51,603 bases of DNA from a virus: the IMG/VR virus record IMGVR_UViG_3300030019_000047, positions 1 to 51,603 of that record; one strand, 5' to 3'. Within the stretch, counting starts at the first letter, position 1. Every line of letters starts with the position of its first letter. The position numbers were made by a program, and so were the translations under genes. Shown piece by piece: positions 1 to 8,594 of this stretch. The notes beneath the pieces were generated by a model, which had not been told where the DNA came from, searched no databases, and worked only from the letters and a program-made list of their open reading frames with translations.

Positions 1-670
1 CCCACGCGGCCAAGTTAGCTACCATTGGGTCGCTTAATTTATAAGGGAAGACATAAGTTAAGGTCATATTCCCGGAATCCAAAACGTAGGGAGTCTGGCT
101 TATGGGGGCTGACACACCGCCCGACACGTTTAACTGACCAGTTATCTTAAAAACATCAGCTAAGGCCGCATTTAGGAATGGCACAGTGCAGTTGCCTATA
201 CTTCTGTAGTAAACCAGCTTAAGCATCTGCACTTTTTCAAGAATAGTCATCGCGGTGGCTATAGATGCCGGGGTAAAGTTACCGCCCAACCCCGAAACGG
301 CTGGGTCTTCCACTATACCGAAGTTTTCACGGGATGTGCCTGCCACTATAGTGGACCCTATGTTTTCAAAGGACCAAGGTTGTTTCATCCCATCCCTAGG
401 AATTAGGATAGGCTCCAGCGGAAAATCCAATATCATAGCCCAGATGACGCACCCAAACAGAGATGTGTGGACATGAGTCATGCTGGCCGGGTCATAATTG
501 ATTTCTAACCGGAAGACACCTTCCCTCCAATTAGACCAGAAGGTATCAAAGTATTCGGAGTACCAAGCGTCTTTCTGCTTAAGTAGCTTCAGAAATGGGT
601 CTGCGTTGTCGTACTGCCAGATGTTGGCCAGCAGACAACTACGCCTTTGGTTAAATGTTTGAGTTATCAT
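1..670 (-). CDS. DUF2612-type baseplate/tail protein, 3' end outside window
   Basis: The reading frame opens at an ATG at 670 that overlaps the stop of the baseplate J gene (ATGA) and stays open for 223 codons to the window edge, so the C-terminus is missing. The N-terminus has a WSNWREGVFRL stretch, then a VWAMILDFPL-like stretch, and near the edge YVLDSGNMTLTYVF. This pattern matches the DUF2612 family that follows gpJ in many myoviruses. The position after J and the coupled start support a role at the baseplate periphery, perhaps linking tail fibres. The exact function is unknown. The frame is certain; the family name is from recognition of the pattern. Confidence 0.75.
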   Translation of the reverse strand, partial: MITQTFNQRRSCLLANIWQYDNADPFLKLLKQKDAWYSEYFDTFWSNWREGVFRLEINYDPASMTHVHTSLFGCVIWAMILDFPLEPILIPRDGMKQPWSFENIGSTIVAGTSRENFGIVEDPAVSGLGGNFTPASIATAMTILEKVQMLKLVYYRSIGNCTVPFLNAALADVFKITGQLNVSGGVSAPISQTPYVLDSGNMTLTYVFPYKLSDPMVANLAAW

Positions 671-1920
671 CAGGCACCCCTTGGAACTACTACTATAGAA
701 CCAACAGGAAGGAGAGCCTGCTCCCATAGCTCAATAGGGATTTCCTGCCCCGCAGTCACTGTTTTGCCAGTCACTGTGACGCTTGAGATGTACAATCCGG
801 GGTACACTGCAGCTACAGCACCACTAAGCTCATATGCGGACAAATTTCTGCCGATAGTAAGACCCGGATCACCATTGATTAGACCGTTTTGATACTTGTT
901 TACAGCATCCTGAACTGCGAACTGTGGCTCATAATTACCGACCGACTGCGATGAATCATAGGTAACGACGCAGGTACAAGATACGATATCTGGCCTCGCG
1001 TGAAATATTGTGTAGGGCTGGCCGGATGCCGGTTCTATAAGTGAGGTAGTCACCGGAGTACCCTTGGCCGTCTGCCCTACTGTCCATGCTGCTCCTACTC
1101 CCTTAGCGGTCAAAAGAGCAGCGGCTATATCAGCATCGAGAGCGCCCTGTACACAAACATATATACTATTAGGGGGCATCGATATCCCATTTATGACCGC
1201 TATTGACGAGTCGTCATTATCTCGTATGGTCATGGACCGATATCCGGATAATGCGCTCACACCAGCTTTAATAGCTCTTATTGTATTACTTGATTGGGCC
1301 GCCAGTGTGCTTTTACGTCTTCTTCTGGCTGCTACATCAGACTCGGTGACTTGGCCCGTGGTCCCATCAAGAAGGTTAACTACTTTAGTAATATTAGATG
1401 GCGCAGTACTCGAAATCGACCATACTGTGTTAGCTAGAACTGGAATGGCCCCCGCAACAGCCGCCTGAAAAGTGGCTAGACCGTAATACGTGTTGGGAGT
1501 GACTGTGGTATCCACTTGGTTCAACACTACTGCGGTCTGCTGATTAAATATGTTGCCTGCCGAGTCATAGATAGCCAGCCCGGACGGGGATGTAGAGCCA
1601 TTGGTGCCGTACACCCTAGCGCCAAACACGGTGGGTGTGGATACGTAGGGGGTTCCCCCCATCAAAGAAAATAGCGAAGCTAGGAACACGCCGCCTGACT
1701 GGTCGGGATTTATCTGATTTGCGATCCCAGCAGTGTACGCAATTACGTTGGACCTAGCAGTTACTTCACCATCAACCAAACGACCTTGGGGGGTGGCATC
1801 AGTCAAGTCCATATTCGAGCCAAGAGCCAGCTTGAATTCACCTTGTACGTCAGATTTTAACGTACTTGTGTCCGGGACGATAAGACCAGTATCCCTGTCA
1901 TAATCGTAGTAATTAGCCAT
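670..1920 (-). CDS. Baseplate J-like protein
   Basis: 416 residues. The N-terminal half (MTD..TPQGRLVDGEV, then a repeated NQINPDQSGGVFLASL-type segment) and the later VTESDVAARRRR segment are characteristic of Baseplate_J proteins, which form the wedge arms of the contractile-tail baseplate and trigger sheath contraction. The start overlaps the end of the gp25-like gene by 8 bases and the stop overlaps the next ATG, so it sits in a tightly coupled baseplate operon. Length and context fit P2 gpJ/Mu gp47 relatives. Nothing is truncated. Confidence 0.9.
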   Translation of the reverse strand: MANYYDYDRDTGLIVPDTSTLKSDVQGEFKLALGSNMDLTDATPQGRLVDGEVTARSNVIAYTAGIANQINPDQSGGVFLASLFSLMGGTPYVSTPTVFGARVYGTNGSTSPSGLAIYDSAGNIFNQQTAVVLNQVDTTVTPNTYYGLATFQAAVAGAIPVLANTVWSISSTAPSNITKVVNLLDGTTGQVTESDVAARRRRKSTLAAQSSNTIRAIKAGVSALSGYRSMTIRDNDDSSIAVINGISMPPNSIYVCVQGALDADIAAALLTAKGVGAAWTVGQTAKGTPVTTSLIEPASGQPYTIFHARPDIVSCTCVVTYDSSQSVGNYEPQFAVQDAVNKYQNGLINGDPGLTIGRNLSAYELSGAVAAVYPGLYISSVTVTGKTVTAGQEIPIELWEQALLPVGSIVVVPRGA

Positions 1921-2254
1921 TTACCGACACCTTCCCGTATATTGAATTTATTTCTGCGCTGTAGGTCAAAACTTCACCATCGATATTTACTGTGAATGAA
2001 TTAACCCCCGTTACCTCAGGGTGCGAAAGAAATTCGTTGCGCATAGCCGCTTCAAACATCAGCACATCTTTAGTCAGAAAAATAGTGTCGGCGTATGGGA
2101 TTCCTCTGTCTATAGCGTACAGCATCTCAGCCCGTCTCGTTTTGCTCATTTGACCTAACGTCTGGGCCAATGCCTCCGCCCCTGACAAAATGGCTAGGTT
2201 GCCGGAGCTATCCAGATAGATGCTGTTGTTTCCATCTACTGCCAATGTAATCAT
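1913..2254 (-). CDS. gp25/gp46-like baseplate wedge protein
   Basis: 113 residues. It opens with a short beta-rich N-terminus (LDSSGNLAILSGAEALAQTL), followed by a segment around a DRGIPYADTIF motif and a C-terminal stretch with HPEVTGVNSFTVNIDGEVL. This is the layout of the GPW/gp25 and Mu gp46 wedge proteins that sit at the sheath-baseplate junction and start sheath polymerisation. It overlaps the plug gene upstream and the J gene downstream by a few bases. The family assignment comes from pattern and gene order immediately before J. Confidence 0.75.
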   Translation of the reverse strand: MITLAVDGNNSIYLDSSGNLAILSGAEALAQTLGQMSKTRRAEMLYAIDRGIPYADTIFLTKDVLMFEAAMRNEFLSHPEVTGVNSFTVNIDGEVLTYSAEINSIYGKVSVNG

Positions 2255-2577
2255 GATCGCACCGTAACTAAATCTGATGGGCTATAGTACGCAAGGAATG
2301 TAGTAACTCCGAAATCACTGTACAAAGGGTAATTCTCAGAGTCATTCCAATAGGCAAAATTTCCTCTCCCCGCTTCTTTGTATAAAGGGAGCAAGAAGTT
2401 AGGCAAAGGTCCTGACGTCACACATCTCAAACCAGTAACTAAAGCGACGCCGTTTCTGGATATGTCGACTGTCATAAAATTATTCACTGATTTAGGGACC
2501 ACTTCGTAAAAATCACTATCCTCAGTGAACGTCACTGATTGGTTAGGCAAAGTGCTTGTCAAAGACACTAATTTCAT
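2251..2577 (-). CDS. Baseplate plug protein (Pam3 gp18-like domain)
   Basis: 108 residues, almost all predicted beta strand. It contains VALVTGLRCVTSGPLPN in the middle, and GVTTFLAYYSPSDLV at the C-terminus corresponds to the conserved end of this small baseplate family. In the cyanophage Pam3 baseplate the equivalent protein fills or caps the central hub. The gene lies between the hub and gp25-like genes with ATGA-type overlaps on both sides, as expected for a minimal baseplate. I recognise the family from the C-terminal pattern; no distant search was possible. Confidence 0.65.
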   Translation of the reverse strand: MKLVSLTSTLPNQSVTFTEDSDFYEVVPKSVNNFMTVDISRNGVALVTGLRCVTSGPLPNFLLPLYKEAGRGNFAYWNDSENYPLYSDFGVTTFLAYYSPSDLVTVRS

Positions 2578-3455
2578 GCTGTGGCTGCCTTAGGATATGC
2601 TGTAAATGAAGCGTAAAAAGGAGTGTCACGGCAAGTGAGTTCATAGTCTATTTTGCCTACTACATAAGAACCATTTATTGATGGGTTCATAACGGACACT
2701 GCATTTACGGCGCACCCTAACTTCAATTCAGGTGTAAACAGAACCTTTCCCGCGATACCGAACTCTGTCCATTCAGGAATTCCTATGAATGGATTTTCGG
2801 ACCCGTACCCGATTTGAACAGTTCCCCTGGATGCCACCACTGCACCAATAGTCATGACTACCAGAGCGCTATCGTCGATAAAAGCTACTATTTGGTCCGG
2901 GTAATAACGCTGGATGTAAATCGGAATAGCCTCCAGCGTTATCATGTTGCCGCCCAAAAAATTGGTGACCGGAGCGTTGGCTAGGCTTGCTGGTAGATGT
3001 ATCTCGGGAGTCAGGCCCAAAACGCCAGCCGCCCACTGGCACAGCCCACTAAAAGTGGTTGGCAGTTTGGGCCAGTATTGGACCCATTTGGTTTTATCTA
3101 TTTGGTTTGTGGCCAAATCCATGATTACGCTGATATCTGGGGGGTTGCCCATGCTACATTTTATAACATTGCCTGTATACACCAGAGACGGCCCGTAGCT
3201 TTCACGGCCCGCTGATATATTTACAGGCAAAAAAGGCGTTTCTTGGGTTCTTAGCGCGAATTGGTTGAACCGGGTCATCATGTCTGCCCGTACTTCTCTA
3301 CGAACGTTTTTAATTTCCAACCTTGAGTTGTTTTGGATGCTAAAAACGTTCTTACCTGCTGAAAATGAGATCGCAAAATCCTCTTTATACTCCACTATAT
3401 CAGCTCCCGAGTTGAACAGGAATTGAGCGCGCAGAAGTCGAGGATCTATGATCAT
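2574..3455 (-). CDS. Baseplate hub protein (gp27/gpD-like)
   Basis: 293 residues. Order and size fit the hub that joins the tail tube to the baseplate: it follows the tape measure and a small unknown gene and precedes the plug and gp25-like genes. The protein has the beta-rich N-terminal half typical of these hubs (SAGKNVFSIQNN, RLEIKNVRREV) and a mixed C-terminal domain that ends in repeated strands. I see no cysteine or zinc motifs. The start is at the overlap with the preceding gene. Assignment is by context more than by motif. Confidence 0.6.
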   Translation of the reverse strand: MIIDPRLLRAQFLFNSGADIVEYKEDFAISFSAGKNVFSIQNNSRLEIKNVRREVRADMMTRFNQFALRTQETPFLPVNISAGRESYGPSLVYTGNVIKCSMGNPPDISVIMDLATNQIDKTKWVQYWPKLPTTFSGLCQWAAGVLGLTPEIHLPASLANAPVTNFLGGNMITLEAIPIYIQRYYPDQIVAFIDDSALVVMTIGAVVASRGTVQIGYGSENPFIGIPEWTEFGIAGKVLFTPELKLGCAVNAVSVMNPSINGSYVVGKIDYELTCRDTPFYASFTAYPKAATA

Positions 3456-3946
3456 TTTGCTCCTTTCATTTTCATGTATCTGTACTCATTCATTGCTTTT
3501 GTGAGTATTGAATCTTGCATCTCAAAAGCATCTTTCAATGAGCAGGTTGTTTTTAACTCTTGCAAAGTGGCGTAGTTATTTGTGATGATTGAATGAATAA
3601 AGGGACTTAATTGCCTAGGCTCCGTCCCCTCGAATCCATCGGTATTCGGCACACGCCAAATACGCCAACCCTGCAAGAACCCGAAATTTACATTATACAC
3701 TATCTCGGTTATCTTGTCAAGTGCCATCCAGTCATCGACATATCTGTCAATAATCTCTGGGTCTTCCAGATTTACCCATTCGTCGCCTACTTTAGCATCA
3801 ACAAAACTCATCAGGTAAATGATAGATTCCTCTGACGGCGGGCTTCCGTCATTTACCTCTTTGGACAGGTAATTTTGGGCATAATAAGCAGGAATCAGGT
3901 GAATCCTATATTTTTTATCACCCACCGTCTCTATTGTGGTGTTCAT
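3452..3946 (-). CDS. Unknown tail protein between tape measure and hub
   Basis: 164 residues. I chose the ATG at 3946 rather than an in-frame ATG at 3976 because an AAGGGG ribosome binding site lies 4-5 bases before it and it starts just after the tape-measure stop. The sequence is hydrophilic and acidic, with a tryptophan-rich middle (GFLQGWRIWRVPN). I do not recognise a family. The position suggests a baseplate or tail-tip assembly factor. A chaperone role is possible, but the usual tail chaperone slot is already filled upstream of the tape measure. Confidence 0.75.
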   Translation of the reverse strand: MNTTIETVGDKKYRIHLIPAYYAQNYLSKEVNDGSPPSEESIIYLMSFVDAKVGDEWVNLEDPEIIDRYVDDWMALDKITEIVYNVNFGFLQGWRIWRVPNTDGFEGTEPRQLSPFIHSIITNNYATLQELKTTCSLKDAFEMQDSILTKAMNEYRYMKMKGAK

Positions 3947-3947
3947 A

Positions 3948-6284
3948 CTACCCCTTAAATATGCCATCGTGCACATTAGCTATTTGCTTATTCATCGCCC
4001 CGATGACGTCGTTTATTTCTTTTCCCAGCCGTTCGCCAAAGTTTTTAGGCTCATCAGATTTGACATCCACATTAACTTCCCCGATATGGATCCCGCCCGG
4101 CTGCGGGGCATTTGCTGGCTGAGCCGATGCCCTACTTGCCTCTGTCATCCTGACCCCTTTAGCTGCCGCATCATTAGCATTTCGCATAGCATCATTAGCT
4201 CGGCTCATGGAGTCGGATGCTGATTCTCTAGACGGGGTATGTTCTGTCGGCGCGGCGGCTATAAAACGCGGTCCGGGGGCTTCAGGGACCGGCATCGCTC
4301 CGGCCTGCTTTTGAGCGTTCAAGCTAGACGCCATACCCATTCGCATAACTGCAGGATCAGGAGTGAACCGCAGCACCCGCGACCTTTTCTCAAAGTCAGC
4401 TCGGGACTGTCCTTCTATCCCGGCGTCGGGGGTGCCTAAACCGCCTGCCCTGCCGATGCCGCTGGCCCACATAGCTATTGCCTGCTCAAGCCCAACGGAT
4501 GTGTTTGTAACGATCTGGCTTAATTTCTCTTTCTCCACTTGGAATTGAGCGTCATTGGCTTGCAGCCCTTCTTTCGATGTCCCTACTAACGTTTGCAATG
4601 CGGATATCACAAGCTCATTATCGTTAAGGTTAACATCTCCCTTCTGAGCCATGTCGGCGAATTGCTTGCGTAGTTCGGCCATCTTGCTGTCATCAACTTT
4701 GCCGTAGCGTTTTTGGAACTCCCCGATGTTTTCATTGAACGACTCAGTAGCACTTTTTTGGTAATCGGCCTCTTTTTGTTTTGCTTGCGCTTCTTTTTCC
4801 TTTTTACGTAAGTCCTCGTATCCCTTCCCTTTTACATCTATCTCCTTATCCGCAGCATCTACTTCTTCTTGGGTCTTCCCTCCCAGCGCCGCAGGTATTT
4901 TACCCATCATGTGGTTTATGCCCTTCTCTAAGGAAAGACTCATGCGGTCACCCAACCCGTCCAGCATATCTGGGAGATCTTTTAATTTAGAACCAAGACT
5001 TACAATGCCCTCTATGGAGCTATTGAGCATGTGCAAAGCACCAGTCGACATGTCTATCATCAGCCTTTTAAGGACAGACATTAGAGTATTCACCGGGCGC
5101 ATATTCTTTTCGAGAGCTACTGTCTCCTTGGACCACGCCACCATGCCCGGAACGACTCTCGACCTGATAATAGTTTCTGTTTTTTCTTGTTCTACCTTTA
5201 GGCTTGCTTGCTCTGCCGTATAGTTTCTTGTTGATTGAGCCAAGATAGTTTCTTGTATGGCTTGCTGCTCAATCCCCTTGTTCATGTCCTTTACTTGATC
5301 GGACGTTGCTTCTATTATTTTGGATGCTTGATTGAAGTCAAGTCCGTACTGCTGCGTCGCTCTGGCCAGCGCGTAGTTTGTACCTTGCTTTTGAGCGGCT
5401 GTTCTGAGGTCGTCAACAATAACTTTCCAGATCTGGTCCATCCCTTCCAGATGCTTACCAGTCTGTATTTTGATACCTCTCGACCGCATTAATCTAGACA
5501 GAGGGTTGGTATCAATGCCTGTCCTCATGTCGATGCCGCCCATAGGCTGGGCGCGATGAAGAGCTACCTCTTTTATCTTTTCATTAAGCCCTGATAGCCC
5601 TTTTAAACTGTCCTCACGGCTTATACCTAGGTTCTCGCCAGCTATCTGGTGTTTTAGAAGCCCTTGGGTGTTCATACCTGCTGCCCAAGCGTCTTTTTTG
5701 GTGCTTCCGTATTTTTCTTCCGACGCTTTTGCTATGACATGACCTGACTTAACACCCCATGCGCCCGCAGCGGCTACAGCGGCAACAGCGGCAGCAATAA
5801 GGGCGACGGGGCCGCCAAGAAGGGCCAGAGACCGGGCCATGAGACCACCTGCCGTCATACCTCCTGACCCAGCTGCAGCCTCCGCCGCTGTGGCCCCCAC
5901 TTCTTCCCCTCCTGCGCCATAAGCGGCACTTGGCTTTCTCATAAGAGACTGTGCGTGTTCCATGCCAGCTGACAGGACCTTTTGAACCCCGCCCTTACTG
6001 ATCATGGATCCCACATCGCCTATCTGGCCTAAAATCCCTTTTACCTTTATCGCTCCATCTTTTACTTTTTCAAGTTTTTGATGGAATTTATCCGCTGAAT
6101 CCCCCGCCCTATTCATGGAGTCGGACGCGCCCTTGGCGGCATCTTCTACGCTTTTGATCCCTTTGTCACCAGCACTTTCGGTGGCTTTTCTAGCCTTTTC
6201 CGCTTTGTTGGTAACTGCGTCGATAGCTTTTTCGGTATCAGCCTTGTCTACTTCGTACTTTACATAGAATACATCAAATAGCAT
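3948..6284 (-). CDS. Tape measure protein
   Basis: 778 residues. The N-terminus is a long charged coiled-coil rich in K, A and E. A Gly/Ala-rich hydrophobic region around residues 140-180 (VALIAAAVAAVAAAGAWG) could insert in the host membrane. The rest is mainly helical with repeated KEKEAQAKQKEAD-type segments and a low-complexity Ala/Ser/Pro C-terminus. At about 0.15 nm per residue the tail would be close to 115-120 nm. It sits directly after the tail chaperone and second tube-like gene, the standard slot. No lytic transglycosylase or peptidase motif was seen. Confidence 0.92.
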   Translation of the reverse strand: MLFDVFYVKYEVDKADTEKAIDAVTNKAEKARKATESAGDKGIKSVEDAAKGASDSMNRAGDSADKFHQKLEKVKDGAIKVKGILGQIGDVGSMISKGGVQKVLSAGMEHAQSLMRKPSAAYGAGGEEVGATAAEAAAGSGGMTAGGLMARSLALLGGPVALIAAAVAAVAAAGAWGVKSGHVIAKASEEKYGSTKKDAWAAGMNTQGLLKHQIAGENLGISREDSLKGLSGLNEKIKEVALHRAQPMGGIDMRTGIDTNPLSRLMRSRGIKIQTGKHLEGMDQIWKVIVDDLRTAAQKQGTNYALARATQQYGLDFNQASKIIEATSDQVKDMNKGIEQQAIQETILAQSTRNYTAEQASLKVEQEKTETIIRSRVVPGMVAWSKETVALEKNMRPVNTLMSVLKRLMIDMSTGALHMLNSSIEGIVSLGSKLKDLPDMLDGLGDRMSLSLEKGINHMMGKIPAALGGKTQEEVDAADKEIDVKGKGYEDLRKKEKEAQAKQKEADYQKSATESFNENIGEFQKRYGKVDDSKMAELRKQFADMAQKGDVNLNDNELVISALQTLVGTSKEGLQANDAQFQVEKEKLSQIVTNTSVGLEQAIAMWASGIGRAGGLGTPDAGIEGQSRADFEKRSRVLRFTPDPAVMRMGMASSLNAQKQAGAMPVPEAPGPRFIAAAPTEHTPSRESASDSMSRANDAMRNANDAAAKGVRMTEASRASAQPANAPQPGGIHIGEVNVDVKSDEPKNFGERLGKEINDVIGAMNKQIANVHDGIFKG

Positions 6285-6293
6285 CTCGAAGCC

Positions 6294-6788
6294 TTAGAAT
6301 ATAGACAGAGCAGCGTTGGCCGCAGCTGATATTAAACCTTTTACTGAGGCTGTTGTGCACTCAGCAAATATGAACTCGAATTGCTTACCCTTTCCTCTGC
6401 CCGCTTCACTCATCGAAGTGCCTAACGGGCCGCTTCTGATGTACCCCCTATCTAACACGATAGGGGGCTGGTTAGGGAACAGGATGCTCATGATCATCAA
6501 GTCAGGAATACCGCCTATTCTGAAGATTGACTTGTTACTACTTAGCATAATAGTTAAGTTATCGTCATCTTCAGAACCGGCTATAACCCCTATTTTAACA
6601 GTGACCGCCGATGCTGTCTCAAATGATATGATGTCACCATCAACCAAGAATTCATGATCTGCTACCTGAGATTCACTGAACTCTATGGGGGAGACATCAT
6701 CCGAGAATTTAGATATCGTCAATCCTACCGGGAAGGTTTTAGTTGCAATTAGGCTGATAATAGTGCCAAAACCGCCGATATTATCCAT
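6294..6788 (-). CDS. Second tube-like protein (paralogue of the tail tube)
   Basis: 164 residues, clearly related to the 149-residue tube protein encoded at 8591-9040. Both start M(D/Q)N(I/V)..FG, share TFP.G(L/F).(I/M)F.DD..P near residue 20-35, share a VDGD/INGD motif before a strand, and share AGSEDDDN/PGSEDDEN in the centre. Both end in a KGKQFEFIFAE/KSKTYNFAFEG strand. A tube-fold protein placed between the tail chaperone and the tape measure might be a tube initiator or the ring that joins tube to hub. It overlaps the chaperone stop codon (TAATG), with an AGAGGA binding site. Confidence 0.7.
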   Translation of the reverse strand: MDNIGGFGTIISLIATKTFPVGLTISKFSDDVSPIEFSESQVADHEFLVDGDIISFETASAVTVKIGVIAGSEDDDNLTIMLSSNKSIFRIGGIPDLMIMSILFPNQPPIVLDRGYIRSGPLGTSMSEAGRGKGKQFEFIFAECTTASVKGLISAAANAALSIF

Positions 6789-7207
6789 TATTGATCCTCT
6801 TTGCCCTGATTAAGGACATCACGTAGATTTTCACCGATGGCGTCGCCCATTACTTTGGTCAACCGTACCGTGATCCACGACTCTACCTTTCCTAGGATCC
6901 CTTTGGCGGTGCCGTCGAAGAACTGCGGTGCGTTATATTTTAGGGACTCAATTTCAATAGCCACCAAATCCGACCAATCAGCGATGTGGTTGTCAATCAA
7001 GGAACGGGTGCTCAATGGCTGGGCAGTCCCGTCTGATAACACCACTTCAACATGAGTCATCAGACGCAGCATAACTTCTTCATTGCGCTCGTACTCTTTG
7101 CTGTGCAGCATCATGCTTAGTGGGTATTGCGCCACAATGGCCCTGCCTGCTAAAGCCCCGAATTTGTTGATGCGGTAAGTTTTCCCGTTGAGTATCAATT
7201 CTTTCAT
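6788..7207 (-). CDS. Tail assembly chaperone
   Basis: 139 residues. It starts with MKELILNGKTYRINKFGALA, the opening of a widespread family of phage tail assembly chaperones encoded just before the tape measure, which bind the nascent tape measure and recruit tube subunits. An AAGGAAA binding site precedes the ATG. I looked for a slippery heptamer near the 3' end that would give a longer -1 frameshift product and saw none that was convincing; the following ORF starts independently. The role is inferred from family pattern and position. Confidence 0.75.
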   Translation of the reverse strand: MKELILNGKTYRINKFGALAGRAIVAQYPLSMMLHSKEYERNEEVMLRLMTHVEVVLSDGTAQPLSTRSLIDNHIADWSDLVAIEIESLKYNAPQFFDGTAKGILGKVESWITVRLTKVMGDAIGENLRDVLNQGKEDQ

Positions 7208-7215
7208 GATTTTCC

Positions 7216-7761
7216 TTATTTACCTACGCCTGATGCCATCATAGTTCTGGCTTGATCGGCGGGAGGCATTGCTGTTTGAGTCTGCCCGCGTTTTACTGTG
7301 CTGGCATCACTTGGGGACTTTACTTTGTCCTGAGTCATCGTAGTTGATGACGCGGCCTGCGTTATTTCATGCATAGTAAAAGAAACGGGAATCGCATTTA
7401 AAACCTTAGAATCACGGACCGGAATAAACTCTCCGAACGTGCAATTTTCTACGATGATCTCTTTTATCTGTATTCCATATAGATTTTTTCGGTCATTAAA
7501 TAGTTGCTGCATTTTGCTGTATGAATCTTGGTCTATGCAGAAACCTTCTACCTGAACCGTCCTAGGCATGATGATCTTATGGTCTGTTAAAAAATCACCA
7601 TTTTCTGTAGGGTGCTGTGGGGTGTCAGCTTGGTGGGTGGCCTGTGCGCTTTTTATTTTAAGCCCTATCACCTCTGATAACGAAGGTGACAGCATATCAT
7701 ATATTTTGTATGCTTTCCGGTTTGTTAACGCAGCGCCTAATGTAGAGCCTACTTGAGCCAT
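7216..7761 (-). CDS. Dit-like tail/baseplate protein
   Basis: 181 residues. The central segment reads ADTPQHPTENGDFLTDHKI followed by IMPRTVQVEGF, the hallmark of the Dit-like N-terminal domain found in tail-tip and baseplate proteins of many siphoviruses and myoviruses: a conserved acid after HP, then TDH, then a proline-rich strand. The C-terminal third is Ser/Thr/Gln-rich and probably disordered. It lies unusually far upstream, between the spike and the chaperone, rather than beside the hub. Function as a hub adaptor is inferred. Confidence 0.65.
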   Translation of the reverse strand: MAQVGSTLGAALTNRKAYKIYDMLSPSLSEVIGLKIKSAQATHQADTPQHPTENGDFLTDHKIIMPRTVQVEGFCIDQDSYSKMQQLFNDRKNLYGIQIKEIIVENCTFGEFIPVRDSKVLNAIPVSFTMHEITQAASSTTMTQDKVKSPSDASTVKRGQTQTAMPPADQARTMMASGVGK

Positions 7762-7764
7762 AAT

Positions 7765-8526
7765 TTACGATCCAAATGGGCCTACGCGCCCACCTTCAGG
7801 GTTAGAGTGAGTGTGGCCGCCTACAGCCGTACCGGCCACAGTGAGACTATCAACAGATGAACCGCCTGCACCGCCGCTGGATGTAAAGCCAGATTGCATA
7901 ACAGTAGCCCCTGCTATGGTGACGTTCCCGGAAAAGCGGCTATCTGCCGATACCACATCAAGAAGGCCCATAGTGGTTAGAGTTATTTTACCATTTACTA
8001 ACTCGACGTAGGTTTCGCCTGCAGCTATTTTTACGCGACCTTGACCTATAGCCACCCTATTATTCCCGTCTACACTCTGCAGCACCATTTCATCCGCATG
8101 TTCTCCCCTAATCACATATCGACGCATCACGTCAGGTAAAAATAAACTATCCGAGAATGTGTGTGTTCTACATGTATTAGGAGCACCTTCAGATAGGCTA
8201 ATTTTAAAGGCGTCTAGATCGCGATCAGACGCCTTTATCCAGCCTAGGTCGCCAGCCACTAGAGGAAAGTTTAGGTGATAACCACCCCCGCCAAACGAGA
8301 AAACCTGCAGCCCTACTACTTGGTTCCTTGGTACTACTTGGTTGTCAACCGTGATCCGGCTTACTAGTGGTTTCACGGTTGCAGTGTTACTGACCCTGTC
8401 GTACGACATAATCACCGCCGGTAAACAGTCGTCGATGTTAAGAAAATAATCTCTTAACATTTTATTTAATGCCGATGGTGTCGACTCATGGTCCGATGGG
8501 TTTACTGCCGTAGCGGCGGTGGTCAT
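7765..8526 (-). CDS. Gp138-like membrane-puncturing spike
   Basis: 253 residues from the ATG at 8526, which has an AGGAGA site; the longer open frame upstream runs through a promoter and hairpin and is not used. The N-terminal part (LPAVIMSYDRVSNTATVKPL) matches the OB-fold of the phi92 gp138 spike family. The C-terminal half is a repetitive beta structure that ends in a Gly/Ser-rich region with GGHTHSNPEGG. The His-x-His motif is the iron-binding tip seen in P2 gpV and phi92 gp138 spikes. The gene is transcribed from its own strong promoter at 8566-8594. Confidence 0.8.
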   Translation of the reverse strand: MTTAATAVNPSDHESTPSALNKMLRDYFLNIDDCLPAVIMSYDRVSNTATVKPLVSRITVDNQVVPRNQVVGLQVFSFGGGGYHLNFPLVAGDLGWIKASDRDLDAFKISLSEGAPNTCRTHTFSDSLFLPDVMRRYVIRGEHADEMVLQSVDGNNRVAIGQGRVKIAAGETYVELVNGKITLTTMGLLDVVSADSRFSGNVTIAGATVMQSGFTSSGGAGGSSVDSLTVAGTAVGGHTHSNPEGGRVGPFGS

Positions 8527-8543
8527 TTTTCTTCTCCTAAAGA

Positions 8544-8565
8544 AAAGGACGGTTTCCCGTCCTTT
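8544..8565 (-). terminator. Hairpin just downstream of the spike promoter
   Basis: A perfect 9-bp stem (AAAGGACGG/CCGTCCTTT) with a GAAA tetraloop, followed on the minus strand by TCTTTA. It begins directly after the -10 box. It could be an intrinsic terminator for transcripts coming from the tube gene, a 5' stabilising hairpin for the spike transcript, or both. Confidence 0.6.
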
Positions 8566-8594
8566 ATTATACCATCCACACAACTTTCTGTCAA
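8566..8594 (-). promoter_or_regulatory. Sigma-70-type promoter for spike gene
   Basis: TTGACA (8594-8589), 17-bp spacer and TATAAT (8571-8566): a consensus match with an extended TGG before the -10. The TGA stop of the tube gene forms part of the -35 box. Confidence 0.85.

Noticed and set aside
6788-7207. Programmed -1 frameshift in the tail chaperone gene
   Set aside because: No convincing slippery heptamer seen near the 3' end, and the next ORF has its own start and ribosome site.
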